Of a stretch of 64,000 bases of DNA, positions 35,584-43,573 are shown one piece after another. The notes below the pieces were generated by a model. It was not told where the DNA came from. It worked only from the letters and a program-made list of their open reading frames with translations, and did not search any database. The DNA is from UBA5859 sp041940025 (GTDB lineage: Bacteria > Pseudomonadota > Gammaproteobacteria > UBA5859), in NCBI GenBank assembly GCA_041940025.1, contig JBGTSY010000005.1, forward strand, positions 1 through 64,000, given 5' to 3'. Each line of letters begins with the position of its first letter. The stretch's first letter is position 1. A program made the translations under genes and the position numbers.

Positions 35584-37293
35584 TTAGCGCCGATATTTGT
35601 ATTTATCTTCGATGTGTGATTTGGTGACATAACCATACACTTTCATGTTTCCATTTTGTTTTTCTCGACACACGGCTAATGCGTCGATGCCTTCTTGGTG
35701 CATCTTATCCAGTGCCTCTTGCAATGTGGCGCGAACTCGAATAGTAGAGAGTTCTTGCCTCTTTGCAGGTATTTCTAGCAGATTGTATCTGGGTATATCC
35801 TCTTCCTCTAAAGCGCGAGTGGCATCGAGTGTGGGCAGCAGACAGACCGGTCTGTTTGTCGAATCGGTGACGATGATTTGGTCTTCTTTCATTGCTATGG
35901 CTGTTAACAATTGCTCTCTGCTACATTTATTGGGTATCACATGATCGGTTTTTTTCATAACAGTAACAATACCGAGCCTTCTCAGAGACTGAACAATTGG
36001 ATCGTTACGGTAATCTAGACCTTTAGCCTGCAACAGTAGTCGAATTGCGGACTCATTCTTTAATAATCCACCGCTTACCAACTGTGCCGTGACCACACAG
36101 ATCATCGTAGGAAAGAGAAAATGTGGGTTGGCAGTGAGTTCTAAGATTGCCATCAATGCTGCCAATGGAGCGTGCAAGGTCGCGCCCATCATCGCACCCA
36201 TGGCGACCACTGAATAAAAGCCTACGGGTGGATCTAGAAAAAGGAAATTCGAGAACAGTATTGTTAATAGGCTACCCGACAATGCACCCAAAAACAGCAC
36301 GGGACCAATTAAGCCGCCTGGCATACCTAGGCCGATCACGATTGCCGTGGCAATAAATTTAATGCTGAGAATTACCAGTAAATCCAAAATATCTAACTGC
36401 TGGCTAAATGCATGCTCCACTGTATCGTAACCGATCCCCATCACTTCCGGTGACAGCATGGCGCACACGCCCATAAGCAGTCCTGCGAGCAAACTTTTAT
36501 GAACAAAACTTAATTGAACTCCCCATCTAGCGACAAATTTTAAAGTCAAATTAAATAGTGCGGCGATAAATCCTATAATGAGCCCGATTATCAATAGAGG
36601 GCCTATATGGGCGATAGAATCTATTTGCATGGAAGGAACACTAAAGGCGGGTGTATCCCCGTAGACAAAAAGAGTGACAAGGGTGCCGCCGATGGATGCC
36701 ACCATGACTGGTAAAAAGCCAATCACGCTGTATTCCATAAGCACCACTTCCATGGCGAAAATGATGCCAGCAATGGGTGTGTTAAAAGACGCGGCGATAG
36801 CGGCGGCGGTGCCACATCCTACCAATACTCGAATACTGTTATTGGGCAAATCTAACCCACGGCCAAGCGTGCTTCCAGCGGCAGAGCCGAGGTGTATGCT
36901 TGGCCCTTCGCGCCCCACAGAATGACCACTGATGATGCAGAGCGCGCCGCCGAAGAATTGTACCAGCGCGTTGGTGATGCCCATTCGTGCTTGATTGTAT
37001 TCCAGTCTTTCAATGACGTGTAACAGGCCGGTACGTCGTTTTGATTCGGCGATGCCGAAAAAGAGGACAACAAAGAGCCCTGAGCCTAAGAGCGGGAGAA
37101 AAAGTCGCTTTAAAGTGTTGAGCTGTTCGTAGCTTGCGCCGTTCGTACTTAGTAGTAAGGATTGCCCATATTCGATGGTCAAACGAAATATAACAATTAG
37201 TAATCCGGAAAAAATACCGGTGAATAAGCCAAGGAGTGTGAGTTGAGGCAGCGCATCGACGGTGGATAAGCGTTCTCTTAGCTTCTCTAACAT
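35584..37293 (-). CDS. ClC-family chloride channel with CBS domains
   Basis: Membrane protein of 569 residues. The ClC part covers about residues 15-420, with GREGPSIHLGSAAGSTLGRG containing the gating glutamate and MPGGLIGPVLFLGA in the third conserved anion motif. The usual GSGIP motif is degenerate, near RTGLLHVIERLE. Tandem CBS domains follow (about 440-565), as in eukaryotic and some bacterial ClC proteins. The ion and direction are not evident. It shares its strand with the MOSC gene. Confidence 0.9.
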   Translation of the reverse strand: MLEKLRERLSTVDALPQLTLLGLFTGIFSGLLIVIFRLTIEYGQSLLLSTNGASYEQLNTLKRLFLPLLGSGLFVVLFFGIAESKRRTGLLHVIERLEYNQARMGITNALVQFFGGALCIISGHSVGREGPSIHLGSAAGSTLGRGLDLPNNSIRVLVGCGTAAAIAASFNTPIAGIIFAMEVVLMEYSVIGFLPVMVASIGGTLVTLFVYGDTPAFSVPSMQIDSIAHIGPLLIIGLIIGFIAALFNLTLKFVARWGVQLSFVHKSLLAGLLMGVCAMLSPEVMGIGYDTVEHAFSQQLDILDLLVILSIKFIATAIVIGLGMPGGLIGPVLFLGALSGSLLTILFSNFLFLDPPVGFYSVVAMGAMMGATLHAPLAALMAILELTANPHFLFPTMICVVTAQLVSGGLLKNESAIRLLLQAKGLDYRNDPIVQSLRRLGIVTVMKKTDHVIPNKCSREQLLTAIAMKEDQIIVTDSTNRPVCLLPTLDATRALEEEDIPRYNLLEIPAKRQELSTIRVRATLQEALDKMHQEGIDALAVCREKQNGNMKVYGYVTKSHIEDKYKYRR

Positions 37294-37477
37294 CGATTTC
37301 GAAGTAGTGATTCAGAAATGATTGTGCATAGAAAAAACATGGATCCTATGTCGACTGTTGCGTGCCGATGCTAATCATAGCACAGTTCGGCATCAATGAA
37401 GAGGGATGCCATCTTATCAAAGCAATGATTCTAACGCGTTTGTTAGAGTTGAAAGTGATACACCTGAGAGCTTGAAG

Positions 37478-37780
37478 TTAGATTTGCTTAAATAACAGGT
37501 ATCGTTGTTGAGGATGTACACTGATCTCCATTTTATTTTGGCCAATGTTTTTATAGAGATAATAAGCGCCATCTTCTTCTCGGGGGAAGTTGATGTCTCG
37601 TTTCTCTTCTAATCTCAATGTGCGATGGGCTTTTTTTAGAATCATTTCCAGCTTATAGGTGGGGACTGGCATAAACTTATAACTGATGTGATACCGGGAT
37701 GGTTGTTTCATTAAAGCCACACCTTGTGCTTCAAGGTATTTGACGGTGGTGTTTATTATTTCATCGCTTGAATGATGCAT
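37478..37780 (-). CDS. Hypothetical protein
   Basis: Small soluble protein of 100 residues, not recognised. The chain is rich in lysine and arginine in its middle third and has alternating hydrophobic patterns (YKLEMILKKAHRTLRLEEKR), with neither signal peptide nor membrane segment. It overlaps a second small frame upstream by 20 bases. Nothing suggests a function. Confidence 0.45.
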   Translation of the reverse strand: MHHSSDEIINTTVKYLEAQGVALMKQPSRYHISYKFMPVPTYKLEMILKKAHRTLRLEEKRDINFPREEDGAYYLYKNIGQNKMEISVHPQQRYLLFKQI

Positions 37781-37973
37781 AGGAATTTCTTAAGCAATCT
37801 TCGCCGTGCAGGTAACTGACAAATCTATATACATGAACTTTTTTGCCGTTCAGATCACCGGCAATTTTAATCGATAATTCAACTAAGCGCATGAAATTTA
37901 ATTGAATAGTAAGTTCGTTTAGCTCTTTCGATAGCTGTCGAACTGACTGAACGAGATATAGATTTGGAAACAA
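37761..37973 (-). CDS. Possible small hypothetical protein
   Basis: Open frame of 70 codons starting at TTG, with an alternative ATG at codon 28 that would leave 43 codons. Composition is coding-like, but no homologue is recognised and no clear ribosome site is seen. It lies just before, and overlaps, the 100-residue frame. It may be a real partner or a chance frame. Confidence 0.25.
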   Translation of the reverse strand: MFPNLYLVQSVRQLSKELNELTIQLNFMRLVELSIKIAGDLNGKKVHVYRFVSYLHGEDCLRNSYASFKR

Positions 37974-38155
37974 GATGTTAAAAGGAGGTGGCGTTGAATT
38001 TCAATCTCAACTAACCGTTTAATCAAGGGAGACAGGCTGGAAAAGAATGGTCTACACGAAAATTGAATCAGGGGTTAATATTGAATAACCGATGAGGTGT
38101 TCTATAAGAAGCATGGTTTCGGCAATAAACAAATAAATAGGATAGGAGAGCGGCG

Positions 38156-38767
38156 ATGGGCACACTTTTAGATAAACCCAGGATTGCACCATTGGAGTTA
38201 AAAGATTGGTCACCTGAATTGAAAAATACCATGTGGTTTCCAAAGGACGCGCAGAGTCGTGAAGACTTGCCGGCAATGATATCGAAAGTATTTAACGTGA
38301 CAGCGACGATGGCAAACCATCCGGTATTGGCGAAAAACTGGAATCAATTTGCGATGCACGTAATGGGCACCAATACGCTTTCCCCCCGTTTGCGGGAAAT
38401 CGCAATTATGCGCATCGGATATCTGTGTCAGTCGGATTACGAATTGTCACAACATGCCTGGATTTCTCAGCTGGCGGGTTTAACCGATGAGGAGGTCAAT
38501 CATGTCATTGTGGGCGCTGCGGCACCACAATGGAGTCCACTGGAATCTGCTGTGATTAAAGCGGCCGATGAATTGAAAGAAGCCAATATGATTAGTGATG
38601 CCACCTGGCTTGAGTTGGAGAAAGAAGGACTCTCCCAACATCAGCGCATGGATCTCATATTTACAATTGGTCAGTATAATCTTGTATCCTGGGCGTTGAA
38701 CAGTTTAGGCGTGCAGTTGGACGAAGGTTTGGACAGTTTTCTAGATGGGCTGGATACAAAAACCTGA
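38156..38767 (+). CDS. Carboxymuconolactone decarboxylase family protein
   Basis: Single-domain protein of 203 residues of the CMD/AhpD fold. The conserved LREIAIMRIGYLCQSDYELSQHAWI contains the histidine and acidic residues of the active-site helix, and WSPLESAVIKAADEL and QHQRMDLIFTIGQYNLVSWA follow. The CxxC of AhpD-type peroxidases is not found, so a decarboxylase-like or unknown role is more likely. GGAG stands about eight bases before the ATG. Confidence 0.88.
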   Translation: MGTLLDKPRIAPLELKDWSPELKNTMWFPKDAQSREDLPAMISKVFNVTATMANHPVLAKNWNQFAMHVMGTNTLSPRLREIAIMRIGYLCQSDYELSQHAWISQLAGLTDEEVNHVIVGAAAPQWSPLESAVIKAADELKEANMISDATWLELEKEGLSQHQRMDLIFTIGQYNLVSWALNSLGVQLDEGLDSFLDGLDTKT

Positions 38768-38790
38768 ACACTAATTACATTTGGGAGAGT

Positions 38791-39630
38791 TCAGTTTTTT
38801 AACTCGGCAGAACGAAGCAGAGTCGCAATCTCTTTTAGATTCTCTATGACTCTCTGTCGGTTACCTTGCCCTATGCGCAGCAAAAGTTTTTCACCGGCTG
38901 AAAGCGATTCGAATTCTTTGTTGGCAAATGTGTACAGAACTTTAGGTTGAGTGAATCTAAAAGAGTCCTCTACGTTTGGCGTTGCTAATAGATGTTCAAG
39001 TACAGAAAGTAATCGATCATGAAATTGTCTGTTGGTATAACCCAGTTCTTCATAGGCGTCTTGAAACAGTGGATAGTAAAAAACATAGAGATCGACCATT
39101 TTTTCGAAATCTATTGACTCGATCAGTTGTATATAAGGCAAATATCGATCTTTATTTCGTTGATCAATGACAAACTGATTTTGCTCGATGGGAGAGACTA
39201 AAAAGCTTCCCTTTGCCGGGACAATAAATAGGTGTTTGTAGGGGACCTTAGCGGTGGGTAAATTATCAATCGTCACCACAAATTGGCGTATCAGCGATTT
39301 TGAGACGAAATACCGGGCAAAATAGGAATGACCAACCAATTCCGCTACGGCCAAGCCAAATTCGGCATCACTGAGATCTAAAGTAGGTAGCGATTGTACC
39401 CTGGGGGGTTGAGTTGGCGCGGGCTCGGACGTCTGGTCAGCGGAAATGTTTTTTTCGTCTAGTGATGAATCGTATTGAAACAGGTTGGAGGCAGCCGGCT
39501 CCTCCGTGGCGGGTGATACGGAGGACTGTGACAAGGATGGTAAGTTCTCGTTCGGCCCAAATTCCAGCCACACCAAATACAGAGAGAATAGGGCGACCAC
39601 CAGGCCTAGTGTGAGTGCGAACTTTCTCAT
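38791..39630 (-). CDS. DUF3014 domain protein
   Basis: Protein of unknown function, 279 residues, recognised as DUF3014 by FVVTIDNLPTAKVPYKH, YYPLFQDAYEELGYTNRQFHD and SLSAGEKLLLRIGQGN. It has an N-terminal membrane anchor (about 5-25) and a low-complexity, Ser/Pro/Glu-rich linker to about residue 75, so the main domain is probably periplasmic. The convergent CMD-family gene ends 23 bases away. Confidence 0.8.
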   Translation of the reverse strand: MRKFALTLGLVVALFSLYLVWLEFGPNENLPSLSQSSVSPATEEPAASNLFQYDSSLDEKNISADQTSEPAPTQPPRVQSLPTLDLSDAEFGLAVAELVGHSYFARYFVSKSLIRQFVVTIDNLPTAKVPYKHLFIVPAKGSFLVSPIEQNQFVIDQRNKDRYLPYIQLIESIDFEKMVDLYVFYYPLFQDAYEELGYTNRQFHDRLLSVLEHLLATPNVEDSFRFTQPKVLYTFANKEFESLSAGEKLLLRIGQGNRQRVIENLKEIATLLRSAELKN

Positions 39631-40060
39631 TTAGGAGGGGGTATCCATTCTATTAGACTCATTGCAAAGGGCGTGTTGTTCGTATGTTTGAATACTAACC
39701 GTAAATTATTATATTTCAATTGTTGAAGTTCTACGAGTCTCTAATTTTATCTTGTGTGGTTGCAAAGAACCCAGCTAAATATATGTGCTTTGAAGTAATA
39801 ATGGCTTGATGGCTTTCTCTTCGTCTGCACGCTGTCCGTCGCGGCGCTTGTCTGGGGCGAGATCTTCGTAAACCTTGATGGGGCGACGCTCTCGACTAAT
39901 CGTTGAGGGCGTGCTTCCCAGCAAGCCAGCACGCTCATTCTGATGGTGAACAGCATTTTCATCACATCACTGTCGTTCGTTTTCGATCAGCTGTATGTCG
40001 CTCATTATGCATTTTTTTTTGGTGAGTAACATGACGAACCATATCGACTGGCCGTCTTTC
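39631..40060. other. Gene-poor gap with possible degraded frame
   Basis: This 430-base stretch between the DUF3014 gene and the M32 carboxypeptidase holds no intact gene. The only coding-like signal is the interrupted frame at 39775-40005 on the minus strand, listed separately. A poly-A/T tract lies near 40010-40020. No repeat, RNA gene or terminator was recognised. Confidence 0.5.
39775..40005 (-). pseudogene. Frame with one in-frame TGA
   Basis: Reading from ATG at 40005, the frame gives twelve codons ending IENERQ, then TGA (39967-39969), then continues open for 63 codons to TAG. The second part is strongly charged, with SRERRPIKVYEDLAPDKRRD and RADEEKAIKPL. Its coding-like composition suggests a small gene with a nonsense change or, less likely, a recoded TGA. 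No homologue was recognised and there is no good ribosome site, so chance is possible. Confidence 0.25.
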
Positions 40061-41539
40061 TCAGAAATTGTTCTTATTATCCAAATCCGTAAGATACTTT
40101 TCTGTTAAATAATTGATCATGAGATCTGCCGGTTTAGTGTTATCTAGATTAGTAGAGTGTAAAAAGAATTCAGTCTCAAAAGTACCCTGGCTAAATAAGT
40201 GTTGGTCTAGTTTCTTTAGAATAGTTTTAAAATCACAGTGCTTTATTTCATACTGCAACCAACGATAGAGTTGGCAAGAGTGTGAAAATCCTATCGCATA
40301 GCAGGGGAAATACCCAAAAAGGCCAAGGGCCCAATGGATGTCCTGTAAACAACCTTCGGAATGATTGGCAGGTGTGACACCAAGTAGTGCACTTATCCGT
40401 TCGTTCCAGAACTGCGGTATGGATGTGACTTCTAATGTCCCCTCTAATAGTTTGGTTTCGATCTCATATCGTAAAATTAGATGAGCCAAGTAGGTCACTT
40501 CATCTGCTTGAATCCGAATGACACCAGGGCTGACTTTGAGTAAAGGCAAGTAGATGTCATTCACGGAAGCAGACAGGCCTAAGCGCTCACATTGTCGCTG
40601 TAGATAATGCGCAAAATGAGTACTACGAGCAATTGACATTTCGTAAAAGAGTGCGATGCCTTCATGTGTTGCCATGCCCTGGGCGGCACCAACCGGTTGA
40701 GTATGCCAGGTTTTGGGTAAATGGAGATCATACAGTGCGTGGCCGCATTCATGAATGGCTGATAATAAACTATGTAACGGCTGATGCGGTTCGAGTTGTG
40801 TCGTCATACGCACATCGTCCACGCCACCTTCAGTGAATGGATGGGCACTTTTATCCAAGCGGCCTTTTTGAAAATCGAATCCCAACTCGCCAACCACATG
40901 GCGACATAAGCGCATTTGTGTTTTTGCATTCCAATCTAAAGGCGTAGACTTTGGCATTTCAGATTGTTTAGATTCCACTTTACGAATGAGGGTGGGTAAT
41001 GTCCTGGATAGGGAGGTGAATAAGGAGTCACAATCGGCTTTGGTCACGCTGGCATCGTATTCCTGAACCAACGCTGAATAGGGATCCAATCCCAGTGCCT
41101 GTGAAACAGTTTCGGATTTTTGTCGAATTAACTCCAATACCGGCATAAATGCCTCTGCAAAAACGTTAAAATGATGATTGGTTTTGGCTGCTCGCCATGC
41201 CTGTTCACAGTGTACCGTCTGCTCTGCCAGTTGACTGTTCAACGCTTCGGGTACCGCTTGGTATTGCAGATGCAGACGTTGCATCTCGCGTAAGTTGGCC
41301 TGTTGCCACGGATCCAAAGTTGAGGCCTGAGCGTGAGCCTTTTTTAGCAACTGGGAGAGAGCTGGATGGCATAGAGTTTGGTGAATGAGATCACTTTGAA
41401 TCGCCACCTGTCGCGCACGAATCGCGCTCGCCGCAGCAGGTAGCATAACCGCACTGTCCCAGTTTAATAGAGCTTGAGTACGTTTTAGATAGTATGCCTT
41501 TTCAAAAGTCTCTGTTAATTGTTGGTAGGCGGTGCTCAT
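40061..41539 (-). CDS. M32 family metallocarboxypeptidase
   Basis: Carboxypeptidase Taq family protein of 492 residues that removes C-terminal amino acids with a metal ion. The zinc motif HECGH is in LLSAIHECGHALYDLHL, preceded by GVDDVRMTT and followed by GCLQDIHWALGLFGYFPCYA, all M32 blocks. The usual HESQSR segment reads ATHEGIALFYEM, a notable change that may alter substrate handling. Its ATG overlaps the stop of the methyltransferase/ATP-grasp fusion by four bases (ATGA), so the two are coupled. Confidence 0.92.
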   Translation of the reverse strand: MSTAYQQLTETFEKAYYLKRTQALLNWDSAVMLPAAASAIRARQVAIQSDLIHQTLCHPALSQLLKKAHAQASTLDPWQQANLREMQRLHLQYQAVPEALNSQLAEQTVHCEQAWRAAKTNHHFNVFAEAFMPVLELIRQKSETVSQALGLDPYSALVQEYDASVTKADCDSLFTSLSRTLPTLIRKVESKQSEMPKSTPLDWNAKTQMRLCRHVVGELGFDFQKGRLDKSAHPFTEGGVDDVRMTTQLEPHQPLHSLLSAIHECGHALYDLHLPKTWHTQPVGAAQGMATHEGIALFYEMSIARSTHFAHYLQRQCERLGLSASVNDIYLPLLKVSPGVIRIQADEVTYLAHLILRYEIETKLLEGTLEVTSIPQFWNERISALLGVTPANHSEGCLQDIHWALGLFGYFPCYAIGFSHSCQLYRWLQYEIKHCDFKTILKKLDQHLFSQGTFETEFFLHSTNLDNTKPADLMINYLTEKYLTDLDNKNNF

Positions 41540-43482
41540 GCCACGTGAATCATAGTGCTGTCATTGATACGCTCTAATGCTGCCTGCAGAATCATATTAA
41601 GCAACGCCTCATAATCCATGCCTGCGAAACCCGCCATCAGATTCATCTTGCCATCCCAACACCAACCGGGGTTAGGGTTCACTTCCAACAGTTTAGGCGT
41701 ACCAGTAGCATCACAACGAAAATCGAAACGCGCATAATCACGACACTCGGTACGCTCGAAGAGCTGCTTGGAATAGTTAATCAGTTGGTTACGAAGTTCT
41801 TCGCTAACGGTAGCTTCCCGATATTGAATTTGTGTCCAGTAAGGGGAGTCTGGTATCCATTTGGATTCATATGAAAGAATCTTGGGTAAATCGGCGGGGA
41901 GCTTGCTGTAGTCCACCTCTAGTAGGGGTAAGGGCTCAAAATTCGGTGGATTGCCAATCAGGGTGACACTGTATTCCGCTCCTTGCAGGTATTCCTGAAC
42001 GAGTATCGATACACCAGGGAACTCAGTCTGCAAATGGGAGAGATAAGCGACCAGCTCTTGAGCGTCGTGCACCACCGCTCCTTGGGTGATACCGATAGAG
42101 CTGTCCCCACGCGCCGGTTTCAACAGCGCAGGAAAGATAGCGGGAATATTAGCCGCCTGATCACCTGGATGGAAATAGGTCTCCAGGGGCACGGGGATCT
42201 CCATACTCGCGGCGATGGCATGCACTTTAGATTTATCGTAGCAAAGAGACAAACAACCTGGAGCCGCGCCGGTATAGGGAATTTCCAACATCTCCAACAG
42301 TGCTGGGACATGAAGCTCTTGAGTCGCTCTGTTTTTGAATCCTTCATCACATAGGTTGAATACAAAATCTGGTGGATTGCTGATCAGTTGTTTCATCAGC
42401 GTGCGATGATCGTCAAGATATACGGTCTTGAATTGGGGCAGTGTTGCCAAGGCATCTTTAAGTTTGTGGATAGTGTTCATATCTTCTTGGTTAAACTGTC
42501 CATTTCGTTTAACTGTATCCGGTAGTTTGGGATCGCCCATTAATACCGTGATTGCCTGTGGCTTGGGAATCGGCTTGGCGGCGATTTCCTTTTCAGGTGC
42601 GTCACAAGTAATAAAGAGTCGGTGCGCCATCATGCCTAGATCTTGACCGCGTGTGGACTGCGCTTCGATACTGGCAACATTTTTGACGTTTTCGTACCCT
42701 AGCTCAGCGAGGATCTGTGCCAGCTCTTTGTAATCATATAGCCGCTCCGCGTAAAACTGATCGGCGATAACACCGAGATCCGATTGAGTGATTACCTCAC
42801 GGGTAATAATGCGCTTGCCGTCCGCCGCTAAAGAGCGTTCACGGTTGACGAAGTGACGTTGATCAATCCATTCCCAAGAGCGTGTTTCAAAATTTTGCGA
42901 CATCCAGTTACCGTCGACCACATCCAGCACCAGTTTGCCTTGAGATTTTAAAAATCTTTTGATGTTGTCCAGCACTGCAACATCGTCTTCTTCGCGCTCG
43001 AAATAGCCAAAAGAGTTACCCATAATATAGATGCAATCTTTGCTACTTTCAGCGACACGCATATTACGTGCATCTCCTTCCGAGAACTGAATTTTCAACC
43101 CCTCTTCTTTGGCTCGACGACGAGCCAGGCGAATAAGATAGCGGGATCGATCAATGCCCTGAACCTGTTTATATCCTCTGCGCGCCAGTTCGATGGCATG
43201 GCGACCCTGGCCGCAACAGACATCTAGGATAGCATCTGTGGGTTTGATCCCGGTGGCGTCGATCAACAGGTCGACTTCTGCGGAGGTATTGGCCTGGTTC
43301 TCTACAACGTCACCGTCGGTTTTCAGATAGAAAGAATTAAACAAAGTACTCCACCAGTCGCTAGGCAGGTGCCGTTCCAGATCGGAGACAGGTCCTAAGC
43401 TGCGTGCAGTTTTGCCCGTCACTCGATTGGGGTGCGGTAGTGCTGCCGAGTTGGTTCCTTTGGATTTGCGATTCGTTTTCAT
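41536..43482 (-). CDS. Methyltransferase / D-Ala-D-Ala-ligase-like ATP-grasp fusion
   Basis: Two-enzyme protein of 648 residues. Residues about 60-295 are a class I SAM-dependent methyltransferase, with motif I ILDVCCGQGRHAIELA and GNSFGYFEREEDD after it. From about residue 312 a D-alanine-D-alanine-ligase-like module begins: FVFNLCDEGF and LEIPYTGAAPG belong to its N-terminal part, and the ATP-grasp residues lie in PALLKPARGDSSIGI, ILVQEYLQGAEYSVTL and KLLEVNPNPG. All key ATP-grasp positions look intact. It should form a carboxylate-amine bond and methylate a related substrate. It is divergent from the GNAT-HDAC fusion and coupled to the M32 peptidase. Confidence 0.9.
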   Translation of the reverse strand: MKTNRKSKGTNSAALPHPNRVTGKTARSLGPVSDLERHLPSDWWSTLFNSFYLKTDGDVVENQANTSAEVDLLIDATGIKPTDAILDVCCGQGRHAIELARRGYKQVQGIDRSRYLIRLARRRAKEEGLKIQFSEGDARNMRVAESSKDCIYIMGNSFGYFEREEDDVAVLDNIKRFLKSQGKLVLDVVDGNWMSQNFETRSWEWIDQRHFVNRERSLAADGKRIITREVITQSDLGVIADQFYAERLYDYKELAQILAELGYENVKNVASIEAQSTRGQDLGMMAHRLFITCDAPEKEIAAKPIPKPQAITVLMGDPKLPDTVKRNGQFNQEDMNTIHKLKDALATLPQFKTVYLDDHRTLMKQLISNPPDFVFNLCDEGFKNRATQELHVPALLEMLEIPYTGAAPGCLSLCYDKSKVHAIAASMEIPVPLETYFHPGDQAANIPAIFPALLKPARGDSSIGITQGAVVHDAQELVAYLSHLQTEFPGVSILVQEYLQGAEYSVTLIGNPPNFEPLPLLEVDYSKLPADLPKILSYESKWIPDSPYWTQIQYREATVSEELRNQLINYSKQLFERTECRDYARFDFRCDATGTPKLLEVNPNPGWCWDGKMNLMAGFAGMDYEALLNMILQAALERINDSTMIHVA

Positions 43483-43573
43483 TTGTTCCTCAATGGATCT
43501 TGCTAATTAAATGAATATCTTTTGTTTGTAGCCGGGTATAAAATCGTCGCTTCATGATTGTTTGAATCTGCCT

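Noticed and set aside
38052..38276. Minus-strand frame of 74 codons
   Set aside because: It overlaps the start of the well-supported CMD-family gene in antisense and has no family motif.
39747..39965. Minus-strand ATG frame of 72 codons
   Set aside because: Shadow in another frame of the interrupted coding-like frame at 39775-40005, with less protein-like composition.
41536..43482. Two separate genes mis-joined by a missed stop
   Set aside because: The frame is continuous, with no stop or likely internal restart between the methyltransferase and ATP-grasp domains, so a true fusion is the simpler reading.
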